In this document: one piece after another, positions 1 through 6,430 of the stretch | Numbering within the stretch: the stretch's first letter is position 1 | Layout of the letters: each line of letters opens with the position of its first letter | From: Desulfofustis sp. | GTDB taxonomy: Bacteria; Desulfobacterota; Desulfobulbia; Desulfobulbales; Desulfocapsaceae | DNA: 8,495 nt | NCBI GenBank assembly: GCA_030145365.1 | Contig: JAQYVS010000301.1 | Coordinates: 1-8,495 of the forward strand | Direction: 5' to 3' | Position numbers and translations under genes: made by a program | The notes under the pieces: generated by a model | Database searches by the model: none | What the model saw: the letters and a program-made list of their open reading frames with translations, nothing else | What the model was told of the DNA's origin: nothing

Positions 1-429
1 TGACCAGTCAGAACTGCGGATGATCTCAATGAGGTTGTTCTTGTTCACCATATCACGCACGGTACCGCCGATAATATCATCTAATAGAGACTGGGCTCTT
101 GCCTCTGATCTGACCGCCTGCATATATCTCAGGGCATCGACGATTTTCCATCGGGCTGTGACGTCGAGGTAGACAAAGGTTTTATCGTTGGTGGGAATCT
201 GGTTCGGATCACCGTTCCAGATAAAAATACGTTTATCAAATTCGTTGACCTGTTGTAAAAACGGAACTTTGAGATAAAGCCCGGCGTCTGTTTTCGATGT
301 ACCAATCGGTTTACCGAATTGGGTGATCATAACCTGCTGGCCTTCTTCTACGATGAAAAAGCCATCGTAAACCACGATGATACCGAGCAGTACAAGACCA
401 ATCAGGAGAAAATTAGCTATCTGTTTCAT
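1..429 (-). CDS. hflC: HflC, SPFH-domain FtsH modulator subunit (N-terminal 143 residues; C-terminus outside window)
   Basis: I translated this from the minus strand. The ATG is at 427-429 and the frame stays open for 143 codons to the window edge, so the C-terminal part is missing. The protein begins MKQIANFLLIGLVLLGIIVV, a single N-terminal membrane anchor (about residues 4-22). It then enters the SPFH/band-7 domain with the usual EEGQQ, ITQFGKP, AGLYLKVPF and DVTARWKI segments. HflC pairs with HflK in a large inner-membrane assembly whose bulk faces the periplasm and which modulates the AAA protease FtsH (known for the family). A good SD (AAGGGA, 435-440) sits 5 nt before the start. The gene follows the hflK stop by 19 bp, so the two are almost certainly co-transcribed. 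Residues 1-143 look intact. The call rests on domain pattern plus the hflK-hflC order. Confidence 0.93.
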   Translation of the reverse strand, partial: MKQIANFLLIGLVLLGIIVVYDGFFIVEEGQQVMITQFGKPIGTSKTDAGLYLKVPFLQQVNEFDKRIFIWNGDPNQIPTNDKTFVYLDVTARWKIVDALRYMQAVRSEARAQSLLDDIIGGTVRDMVNKNNLIEIIRSSDWS

Positions 430-448
430 TTGTATCCCTTATGTGAAG

Positions 449-1561
449 TTACTGCCCTTGCTGGACCGGTTGAGTGGATTTGCCGAGGTTGAGCAGCGGC
501 AGTGGGCCCTGCTGATTTTCATCCATCACGTAAACTTTATCTACCTGCGGTAATATGGTCTGCATGGTTTCAAGGTACATACGCTGCCTGGTAACATCCG
601 GAGCAACCTTGTATTCTTTTAAAATATCGAGAAAGCGGGTTGTTTCACCCTCGGCGTTGTTGACTCGTTCCTTTGCGTAGCCCTTAGATTCCTCAACAAT
701 TTTCAAGGCGTTTCCGCGGGCGGCTGGGATAACCCTGTTGTATTCCTCTTCAGCCTCATTGACCAGCCGTTTCATATCCTGATCGGCTTCGTTTACCTCG
801 TTAAATGCCGGTTTGACCGGATCAGGTGGGTTGATATCCTGGAATTGAACTGCGACCAGATCAACACCGGCTTCAAGAAATCTTAATTGTTCCTGCAGTT
901 CCTGCTTGACTGTGGCGGCTAGAATCTCACGATTACCCAGAACGTAATCAAAATCCATATTGCCAACGACCCGTCTGGTAACGGCTTCCGAGAGGTCATG
1001 AACAGCCTGCTTGACATCCTGCACCTTATACAGATAGTCAATTGGTTCATCGATCCGGTACTGAACGATCCAGGCCACGCTGATGACATTTTTGTCAGCG
1101 GTCAGCATTAACGATTCCATGTCATAACCGCGGCTGTCAAATTCTGTTTTCTGACCGGGGTTGCGGGTCCTGAACCCGAATTCCTGTTTCTGGATCTGGC
1201 GAACGTTAACCTTGTTTAAGTCCTCAATATAGGGGATCTTTAAATGAAGGCCAGGCTCGGTGGTTCGATTGTATTTACCGAAACGCAGAATCACGCCGAC
1301 TTCGTTCGGGGCGACTTTGAAAAAGGATTGATACACACCTTGAAAGATCACCACCACCAAAGCCAGAAGCAGGACTTTGGAAATAACGGAAAATGGACTT
1401 ACAGGTGTTCGTTGCGAAGGAGGTTCACCGCCGCTTGGTTTCTGTTTCTTCGAGTTGGAAAAATAATCCTGAAGTTTCTTGATGAGTTGAGCGACAATCT
1501 CCTCTGGTGACTGTGGGCGTTTTTTCCGGCCCCAGGGAGGTTGTTGATCTTCGTTGGACAT
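449..1561 (-). CDS. hflK: HflK, SPFH-domain FtsH modulator subunit
   Basis: This 370-residue protein is a little shorter than E. coli HflK. Residues 1-56 form a hydrophilic, Pro/Lys-rich cytoplasmic tail containing the PPWG motif (8-11) typical of HflK N-termini and a short helix (about 20-34). One membrane segment follows at about 57-80. The SPFH/band-7 domain begins at about 83 (VAPNEVGVILRFGKY, then PGLHLKIPY), and an Ala/Glu-rich coiled-coil stretch runs through about 255-310. The C-terminal tail is Gln/Pro-rich. The ATG at 1559-1561 is supported by GGAG (1568-1571 on the complementary strand) 7 nt upstream. HflK forms alternating hetero-oligomers with HflC around FtsH in the inner membrane (family knowledge). 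It is the first gene of an hflK-hflC unit, with a candidate promoter about 90 bp upstream. Nothing is unusual in the domain plan. Confidence 0.96.
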   Translation of the reverse strand: MSNEDQQPPWGRKKRPQSPEEIVAQLIKKLQDYFSNSKKQKPSGGEPPSQRTPVSPFSVISKVLLLALVVVIFQGVYQSFFKVAPNEVGVILRFGKYNRTTEPGLHLKIPYIEDLNKVNVRQIQKQEFGFRTRNPGQKTEFDSRGYDMESLMLTADKNVISVAWIVQYRIDEPIDYLYKVQDVKQAVHDLSEAVTRRVVGNMDFDYVLGNREILAATVKQELQEQLRFLEAGVDLVAVQFQDINPPDPVKPAFNEVNEADQDMKRLVNEAEEEYNRVIPAARGNALKIVEESKGYAKERVNNAEGETTRFLDILKEYKVAPDVTRQRMYLETMQTILPQVDKVYVMDENQQGPLPLLNLGKSTQPVQQGQ

Positions 1562-1646
1562 AAATGGCTCCAGTAATCTGAATCTTAATGTAAAAAACAG
1601 ACTACCGCCCGGCGACAGCCTGTCCTATTAATCTTATTGTAATCTC

Positions 1647-1675
1647 ACTATAGAAGTAAGTATTGTTGCCTACAA
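1647..1675 (-). promoter_or_regulatory. Candidate sigma70-type promoter for hflKC
   Basis: On the minus strand, TTGTAG (1670-1675) is followed after 17 bp by TATAGT (1647-1652), a 5/6 match to the -10 consensus with a weak -35 (3/6). Transcription would start near 1640, giving a leader of about 80 nt before the hflK ATG at 1561. It lies in the 165-bp gap between the rhomboid stop and hflK and points the right way. The hexamers and spacing are seen directly; promoter activity is inferred. Confidence 0.45.
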
Positions 1676-1726
1676 ATCAAGGAAGAGAAGATAATTCATA
1701 ATGGTGAAATAAACAAGTTGCAGCTC

Positions 1727-2629
1727 TCAAATAGCAAGTGCCAGGTTCCAGCAGGTGAGCAGGGTGAAAAGGGCGACCAGAAATGCACAGGTCTGCAGAA
1801 ATGACGACTTCCTGATTTTCTGGATTTGCCCGATTCCTGAAATAACTCCGAAACCAACGCCTGACAGAAGGCCGAACAGGTGAGCTCCAAGATCTGTTCG
1901 TACTCCCGAACTTCCAAGCATGGCCAGCAATGCAGCCCCTGCCATGAACGGAACAATCATCTTGATACCAAAGGGCCTGCGCTGCTCGATTATCTGATGC
2001 ATCGACAACATACCGATCATGGCAAATACAGCTGTGGAAAAACCGACGAATATGTGCCCGGGGCCATGGATAAGAACATTGAGGTAATTCCCCGTTGCTG
2101 CTGAAAGCAGCAGCAGAAGCAACCCCAGACCGGTACCGTTGATCTGCAGAAAAAAATGCAATAAAAAACCGCCTATCAGACAATTTCCGGCAAGGTGAGA
2201 AAAATCTGCGTGCAGGGTGAGAGCAGTAACAAGGCGGTAATATTCTCCGCCGTAGAGGATCTCCCGACTGTTTCCGGCACCGTTTACAAACCAGGGGGAA
2301 CTGGTCTGGAAAGGTCCAGTGACCATGTAGAAAAGGGCCATGGCCCCAATAGCCAATATTGTTGGCGGAGCAGTGGCGAGTGGTTCTATCTCAGCAGTTT
2401 CTGTTTTGGGCGGCCAGTTTCTGTTTTCCTGGAAATATCTTTTGAGTTGCTCGGTGGCCACTTCCTCAAGATCCGGGGCAACAAGGATTGAGGCGGAACC
2501 GTCAGGCTCCCTGTCTATACGGTGGGCAATGTTTTTTGATGAGAGTACCAGCGAACATGTATCGACATTCAGCATCTCTTTCGAAGAGAAAATGACGACT
2601 CCATCGCCAGGCGTAAATACCATACTCAT
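1727..2629 (-). CDS. Rhomboid-family intramembrane serine protease with an extra soluble N-terminal domain
   Basis: The protein has 300 residues. Residues 1 to about 70 are soluble and alpha/beta-like (GVVIFSS, then a helix, then SASILVAPD and a helix). They resemble the short regulatory domains of the DUF2007 type; that assignment is tentative. Membrane segments start at about 88. The rhomboid core is clear: an HxxxxHxxxN motif (H140, H145, N149) in TALTLHADFSHLAGN, the catalytic serine motif GFST with S198 in place of the common GASG, a GPGH loop just before it, and the catalytic His in AHLFG (H250). This Ser/His dyad predicts cleavage within membrane-spanning substrates. At least six hydrophobic segments follow, with no obvious extra C-terminal domain. 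The ATG at 2627-2629 has GGTGA directly against it, which is too close. The in-frame ATG at 2621-2623 (Met3) has GGTGA at 6 nt and may be the true start. It lies between the pckG terminator and hflKC on the same strand. Substrate unknown. Confidence 0.9.
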   Translation of the reverse strand: MSMVFTPGDGVVIFSSKEMLNVDTCSLVLSSKNIAHRIDREPDGSASILVAPDLEEVATEQLKRYFQENRNWPPKTETAEIEPLATAPPTILAIGAMALFYMVTGPFQTSSPWFVNGAGNSREILYGGEYYRLVTALTLHADFSHLAGNCLIGGFLLHFFLQINGTGLGLLLLLLSAATGNYLNVLIHGPGHIFVGFSTAVFAMIGMLSMHQIIEQRRPFGIKMIVPFMAGAALLAMLGSSGVRTDLGAHLFGLLSGVGFGVISGIGQIQKIRKSSFLQTCAFLVALFTLLTCWNLALAI

Positions 2630-2637
2630 TCACCAAT

Positions 2638-2669
2638 AAAAAAGGCCGCCTGTAAAGGCGGCCTTTTTT
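2638..2669 (-). terminator. Rho-independent terminator of pckG (sequence-symmetric)
   Basis: A perfect 13-bp inverted repeat, AAAAAAGGCCGCC (2638-2650) and GGCGGCCTTTTTT (2657-2669), flanks a 6-nt loop. The GC stem is 7 bp and is followed by six T in either direction. It begins 18 bp past the pckG stop (2688). On the minus strand its U tract ends only 8 nt before the annotated rhomboid ATG, so it also forms the immediate upstream region of that gene. It could in principle act on both strands, but no plus-strand gene runs into it. Confidence 0.93.
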
Positions 2670-2687
2670 CGTTACAGCTCGTCGTAA

Positions 2688-4643
2688 TTAGGCCAAATTT
2701 TCTATAGTTACAATCGAGCCATGCTTCTCTTTTAAAGCGAGTAATTCGGCTTTTTGCTGTTCATATACCTCAAAGAGTTTGGCCGGGATATTTTCCTCTT
2801 TGCTGTAGGCCTCGGTCTGCAGATCGATCCTGTTCAGGATGTTATCAACATAAAGGGCAAACTGCATATCGTAGAGAGATTTTGGATACTCTTTATCGAT
2901 GGAAGCAAAGAGTTCTTTAAGATCTTCATAATAGGGCAGATATCCGATTGGAGAATCAATGGCCTTGACGTCTCCATTGGCGAACAGATCCAGCCAGCCG
3001 AGCCAGACCTTTACATCTCGTTTTTCTCCAAGCAGACCGGAGCCTGAACTGCCTCGGTTTGCATGGGTGAGAAAATAGTTGAGCCCGGACATGACAGGTC
3101 TGCCTGAATCAGATATCTTGTCTGAGTTGAAGAAATCAAACTGGGCATCCATATAATCGGCCAGAGCTCCCGGGATAAATGGGGCATTGGCCCAGGGTTG
3201 TCGTCTTACACCTGTTACACCAATTTCAGTGGCTGTTGCCTGGGATACGATCGAGGCTCCGATAACCACACCTTCATCCATATTCTTAGCAACCCAGACC
3301 GGCGGCATGGTATCACCGTCGCGCCCTGAGTAGGTGATGACCTGGACCGGTACACCGGCCGGGTCTTCTGCGGCTTCGGTGTTGTGGTTTTCAATTGCTT
3401 CGGCCAGCAGGGTACACCGTGAGTTTTTATGGGACATCGGTACCGGTTTCCCATCTGCATCGGTCTTGCCGGTCCACCATTCTCCCTGGAAATTCACCCC
3501 TTTCTCAGGAGGTGTTTCGCCGTTTCCAACCCAGTGGGGAACATCGTTTTCGTCGATCAGGACGTTTGACCAGATCACCTCGGTTCCATCTCCTCTGAGA
3601 CAATCCATCAGGAAGGGGTCTCCGTCTCGGTTGACATCTTCAACGATTCCGAAAATTCCTTTTTCGGGATTGATTGCTCGAATGGTTCCATCATCGGCGA
3701 TCCAGAGCTGGGCTAGGTCGTCACCGATAAAATCTGAGCCAACCATGGCCGTGGTGGTCTTTCCGCAGCCGGATGGTGCGGCACCGGCCATGAAAGTCTT
3801 ACGGCCGTCCGGCCCGGTGAGTCCGGTGATAAACATATGTTCGGAAAGATGCGCCTCCTTTTTATAATAGGTGGCATAATCGACACAGAAGCGATGGTTG
3901 CCTTTTTTCATCAACAAGGTATTGCCGGCATAGGTACAGTAGCAGGAGTAAGTGGTCAGCCAGCTGCGGTCCATGAAAATTCTGGCGTTGGGAACGTCTT
4001 CCGGCCGGTTGAGTCCTTCGGAATGAACGTTGGTAAAGAAAATTCCCATGCGCTCGGCCTCTTTGTCGAACTGATCGTAACAATTGCGATAGAGCAATTC
4101 GGCGGAATGCAAAACATAGGTAGACGATGAAATCTCAATTGCAGGTACCGAGGCCTCTGCTCCTACCGGTCCCCTGCTGTAGAATCCGATCATCATCGTC
4201 TGGCCTTTCATGATACCGGCCATGTATTTTGAAATATATTCGGTGGCTTCATCACGCAGAAGTGATTTTGCCAGCGAACTCATCTTTTCGCCTTCATTGA
4301 TTATATAAAAGGTCTGATTCACCAGTCGGGCCTGATCCTGGGGCAGGTCAAAATGTATGGTATGGCCTTCTTTTGCAAGTTTTCGCTCTTCGCCTTTTTC
4401 AAGAGAATACTGTTTGATCCAGTCGATATCTTCTTTGCTGCCTGAATTAACAAAAACAGCATCGGGCTTGCAGAGCATGACAGCGTTGGCGATTTTAATC
4501 AGAGCATCTGGATTGGTAATTGGTGACAGTTTCTCAAGATTAGCTTCATCCAGTTTATCTTGAATAAGTGCCTGCGCCTCTGGGAGAGAAGTTATTTCAC
4601 CCACCTTGGCTAATATATCGGAACCTTTGTTTAACTCGAGCAT
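2688..4643 (-). CDS. pckG: Phosphoenolpyruvate carboxykinase, GTP-dependent type (EC 4.1.1.32)
   Basis: This 651-residue cytosolic enzyme interconverts oxaloacetate + GTP with PEP + CO2 + GDP, the entry step of gluconeogenesis. The reverse direction can serve anaplerosis or fermentation. Features of the GTP family are visible: the P-loop PSGCGKTTT (290-298) carrying the family's characteristic cysteine (C293), the following GDDLAQLWIADDGTIRAINP block (307-326) and EKGIFGI with an acidic metal-binding neighbourhood, HKNSRC (405-410), and the substrate-side motif YSRGPVGAE (155-163). Length is within the usual range of about 600-650. The ATG at 4641-4643 has AAGGAG (4650-4655) 6 nt upstream, so the start is secure. 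It is transcribed alone from its own promoter (4738-4766) and ends at a strong terminator, so it is probably monocistronic. The protein is closer in style to the archaeal/anaerobe branch (GCGKTTT rather than the vertebrate ACGKTN); this is a judgement from motif appearance. Confidence 0.96.
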   Translation of the reverse strand: MLELNKGSDILAKVGEITSLPEAQALIQDKLDEANLEKLSPITNPDALIKIANAVMLCKPDAVFVNSGSKEDIDWIKQYSLEKGEERKLAKEGHTIHFDLPQDQARLVNQTFYIINEGEKMSSLAKSLLRDEATEYISKYMAGIMKGQTMMIGFYSRGPVGAEASVPAIEISSSTYVLHSAELLYRNCYDQFDKEAERMGIFFTNVHSEGLNRPEDVPNARIFMDRSWLTTYSCYCTYAGNTLLMKKGNHRFCVDYATYYKKEAHLSEHMFITGLTGPDGRKTFMAGAAPSGCGKTTTAMVGSDFIGDDLAQLWIADDGTIRAINPEKGIFGIVEDVNRDGDPFLMDCLRGDGTEVIWSNVLIDENDVPHWVGNGETPPEKGVNFQGEWWTGKTDADGKPVPMSHKNSRCTLLAEAIENHNTEAAEDPAGVPVQVITYSGRDGDTMPPVWVAKNMDEGVVIGASIVSQATATEIGVTGVRRQPWANAPFIPGALADYMDAQFDFFNSDKISDSGRPVMSGLNYFLTHANRGSSGSGLLGEKRDVKVWLGWLDLFANGDVKAIDSPIGYLPYYEDLKELFASIDKEYPKSLYDMQFALYVDNILNRIDLQTEAYSKEENIPAKLFEVYEQQKAELLALKEKHGSIVTIENLA

Positions 4644-4688
4644 GCGCCACTCCTTTTTTTTAGTTGTCAGGGATAAACAGTTAACCTC

Positions 4689-4700
4689 TGGTGATCACCA
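4689..4700. promoter_or_regulatory. Perfect 12-bp palindrome in the pckG leader (operator candidate)
   Basis: TGGTGATCACCA is a perfect palindrome centred about 50 bp upstream of the pckG ATG. From the predicted start site (about 4731) it falls at roughly +31 to +43, so a bound protein could block elongation or initiation. As RNA it could form only a 4-bp hairpin with a GAUC loop, which is weak; a DNA-binding role is therefore more likely than an RNA one. No known regulator motif is recognised. Confidence 0.4.
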
Positions 4701-4737
4701 CGCCAAGGTGCTGTTTGATAATCTCATAATCGCGCCA

Positions 4738-4766
4738 ATCATAAGTATTGTTTTCATGCCCGTCAA
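4738..4766 (-). promoter_or_regulatory. pckG: Sigma70-type promoter of pckG
   Basis: On the minus strand, TTGACG (4761-4766; 5/6 to consensus) is followed after exactly 17 bp by TATGAT (4738-4743; 5/6). Initiation would be near 4731, giving a leader of about 88 nt that ends in the AAGGAG ribosome site. Upstream DNA (about 4800-4840) is AT-rich, as expected for an UP-like element. This is the best promoter match in the window. Confidence 0.8.
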
Positions 4767-5077
4767 GGATAAGTGTCCGAAGATTACTACGATAAATTAC
4801 CACAAATGTTTTCTTTTTTATCAAGGGGCATAAAAGAAAATGGCATACATTTCGATTTTGTATCAGATGGTGAAATTCATTTGAAAACAGTCACTTTATT
4901 GTCAATCCCTTCTCCGGATCAGGATGTTTAAATGAGTATCACCACATCTTTTACACTCCTGCGAGAAGTGAGGCTGTGTTACAACCAATTGAAAAATATG
5001 TCTCGCCTATCACAGTCAAGTCATTATGATAGTTCTGAGCCGGTCAGGATTTAAAAATTTGCAAAGGAGAAAACCCA
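4767..5077. other. AT-rich divergent intergenic region between pckG and the ABM gene, no gene seen
   Basis: This is the rest of the 434-bp gap between divergent genes. It contains a 9-bp AT-only-core inverted repeat (TTTTCTTTT at 4809-4817 and AAAAGAAAA at 4832-4840, 14-nt loop) upstream of the pckG promoter. There is also a -10-like TATGAT at 5025-5030 on the plus strand that would suit the ABM gene but lacks a recognisable -35 at 16-18 bp. The only open frame with any ribosome site is a 40-codon one (4932-5054) that does not look like protein. I see no RNA gene or riboswitch. Confidence 0.5.
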
Positions 5078-5383
5078 ATGATTCATGTAATTGCGACAAT
5101 AGGTATAAAAGAAGGTAAGCGTTCTGAGTTTGTTGCTATTTTTAAGGAAAATGTCAAAAATGTTGTTCGGGAGAAAGGCTGTGTTGAATATCGACCGACC
5201 ATTGATGCTTCAACTGACATTTCTGCCCAGGGACGAGATGACAATGTCGTCATTATTATCGAGAAATGGGAAAGCCTTGAAGATCTTATGACGCATTTAT
5301 CTGCGCCGCATATGCTTTCTTATCGAGAGAAAGTAAAAGATTTTGTCGGAGAAGTTTCCCTGAAAGTGCTTGAAGATGCATGA
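5078..5383 (+). CDS. ABM-domain protein (YgiN / antibiotic-biosynthesis-monooxygenase-like)
   Basis: This 101-residue protein is a single ferredoxin-like ABM domain. It starts with the strand HVIATIGIKEGKRSEF. The conserved GCVEYRPTID segment (34-43) follows, then the strand VVIIIEKWESLEDLMTHL with the typical E..W and the helix containing HLSAPHM (H73, H78). Length matches YgiN (about 104). Family members are small dimeric enzymes or binding proteins acting on quinols, quinone-like or other aromatic substrates without a cofactor, and some act on signalling metabolites (LsrG). The substrate cannot be told from sequence. The start is well supported by AAAGGAG (5063-5069) 8 nt upstream. It is divergent from pckG and 147 bp ahead of gshB on the same strand. 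The gap, with its repeats, suggests gshB has its own control, though a read-through link is possible. Confidence 0.85.
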   Translation: MIHVIATIGIKEGKRSEFVAIFKENVKNVVREKGCVEYRPTIDASTDISAQGRDDNVVIIIEKWESLEDLMTHLSAPHMLSYREKVKDFVGEVSLKVLEDA

Positions 5384-5387
5384 GCTG

Positions 5388-5498
5388 CCCCAAATAATTC
5401 AACTGAAAAATAAGGCCTGATCTTCATTTATAGCAAAGCTGACTTATTATATCGGTCAATGTGATGCTCAATTGATGCTCAGTGATGTTCATTTGGGG
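5388..5498. repeat. Widely spaced 8-bp inverted repeat framing the ABM-gshB spacer
   Basis: CCCCAAAT (5388-5395) just after the ABM stop is the exact reverse complement of ATTTGGGG (5491-5498). The arms are 95 nt apart and the right arm is followed by a T-rich run (AATAATTTTTATTTT). It might close a long leader structure or be coincidence: with only 8 bp and such a long loop it is weak as a terminator. Confidence 0.3.
5462..5491. promoter_or_regulatory. Three helically phased 9-bp direct repeats upstream of gshB (activator/repressor site candidate)
   Basis: TGATGCTCA (5462-5470), TGATGCTCA (5473-5481) and TGATGTTCA (5483-5491) repeat with periods of 11 and 10 bp, about one DNA turn each, so a regulator would contact one face of the helix. 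A partial fourth unit (TCAAT, 5456-5460) precedes them. They lie 39 bp before the gshB ATG. A possible -10, AATAAT (5499-5504), follows immediately and lacks a -35. That arrangement fits an activator that sits on the repeats. An alternative -10, TATTAT (5445-5450), would instead place the repeats in the leader, fitting repression. The repeats are seen directly; function is inferred. Confidence 0.5.
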
Positions 5499-5530
5499 AA
5501 TAATTTTTATTTTGTGATGGAGGAGACTGG

Positions 5531-6430
5531 ATGAGATGGCTTGTCGTACTTGACCCGATTGACGGGCTGAAATCAAGAACGGATACATCGTTGGCAGTTA
5601 TTAATAAAGCACGCGAGAAAGATATTGAGGTTGATACTGCAACAATTGAAAAACTGTATTTTGAAGTGCAGGCCTCGGTGGTCGCGACCAACAGCACTGG
5701 CAACCAACGACCCGTGTTATTGCGTGATTATGATCTTATTTTCATGCGAAAGGAACCACCCTATGATCTCAATTTTCATTATGCAACCCAGCTGTTGTCG
5801 CTCAGTGAAACCCTGGTGCTGAACAACCCGTCGTGCCTGCGTGATTTCAATGAGAAATTGATCGTCCTGCCATTTTCTAAACATATGCCTCCGACCCTGG
5901 TCAGTTCTGATCTTCAGGTTATAGAACATTTCATGTCGCAGTATGATCAGGTGGTTATTAAGTCGCTGGACAGTTTTCAGGGAAAATCAGTTCAGAAAAT
6001 CGGTAAAAATGATCAAGGTATTGTCGCTGCCTTCACAGAAGACGGTACAAAGCCAGTCATGGTTCAGAAATTTTTAAAAGAAGTGTTTGCCGGGGATAAA
6101 CGGGTGATAACCCTTGGTGACCAGGTTTTAGGGGCAGCAATGCGTCGCCCGAAGCAGGGTTATCATGCAAATTTTGCCAGCAGCGATGCCCTGCAGACCG
6201 GCTTGACCGATAAAGAGCAGGCCGTCATGACTGAAGTAGGGCCCTGGATGGTGGAACAGGGAATCCATTTTGCCGGGCTGGACTTTATCGGCGAGTTCCT
6301 GACGGAGATAAACATAACCTGTCCAACCGGCATCGTCCAGATCTCGGAACTTGACGGGCGGGATCTGGCGGGAGAAATTGTCGATTATTTTGTTCGGTTA
6401 GCGCAACAGTCTTCCCCGGGTATCAACTAA
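5531..6430 (+). CDS. gshB: Glutathione synthetase (ATP-grasp, GshB family), with a divergent active-site loop
   Basis: The protein has 299 residues (E. coli GshB about 316). It ligates gamma-glutamylcysteine and glycine with ATP to make glutathione. The GshB signature is clear: WLVVLDPIDGLKSRTDTS at the N-terminus, FMRKEPPYDLNFHYAT (71-86), NNPSCLRDFNEKL (98-110), and GDKRV (188-192). The ATP-grasp metal site GLDFIGEFLTEINITCPTG has D251, E259 and N261 in the same spacing as the E. coli Mg ligands. Two regions diverge: the glycine-rich loop reads DSFQGKS (147-153) rather than DGMGGAS, and the flexible loop corresponding to E. coli 226-241 (usually GGETRGNLAAGG) reads QGYHANFASSDALQTG (209-224). 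Specificity could therefore differ. GGAGG (5519-5523) lies 7 nt before the ATG. It heads a four-gene operon, and its TAA overlaps the next ATG (TAATG). No gshA lies in the window. Confidence 0.88.
   Translation: MRWLVVLDPIDGLKSRTDTSLAVINKAREKDIEVDTATIEKLYFEVQASVVATNSTGNQRPVLLRDYDLIFMRKEPPYDLNFHYATQLLSLSETLVLNNPSCLRDFNEKLIVLPFSKHMPPTLVSSDLQVIEHFMSQYDQVVIKSLDSFQGKSVQKIGKNDQGIVAAFTEDGTKPVMVQKFLKEVFAGDKRVITLGDQVLGAAMRRPKQGYHANFASSDALQTGLTDKEQAVMTEVGPWMVEQGIHFAGLDFIGEFLTEINITCPTGIVQISELDGRDLAGEIVDYFVRLAQQSSPGIN

Noticed and set aside
1677..2183. Minus-strand open frames (168 and 86 codons) inside the rhomboid gene
   Set aside because: They are shifted frames of the rhomboid gene, with Cys/Arg/Ser-rich, non-protein-like composition; the rhomboid motifs lie in the other frame.
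3334..3867. A 177-codon plus-strand frame opposite pckG
   Set aside because: It is antisense to the P-loop region of pckG, has no ribosome site and has low-complexity Ser/Pro composition.
4871..4879. TGAAATTCA, a small dyad resembling a LysR-type half-site pair
   Set aside because: It is too short to distinguish from chance, and no LysR-type regulator gene is present nearby.
4989..5030. TTGAAA (4989-4994) paired with TATGAT (5025-5030) as an ABM promoter
   Set aside because: The spacer is 30 bp, far from the 16-18 bp that a sigma70 promoter needs.
4932..5054. A 40-codon plus-strand open frame with AGGA 7 nt before its ATG, just upstream of the ABM gene
   Set aside because: The predicted peptide is Ser-rich with no recognisable pattern, and the ribosome site is weak. 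A frame of this length is expected by chance in 434 bp.
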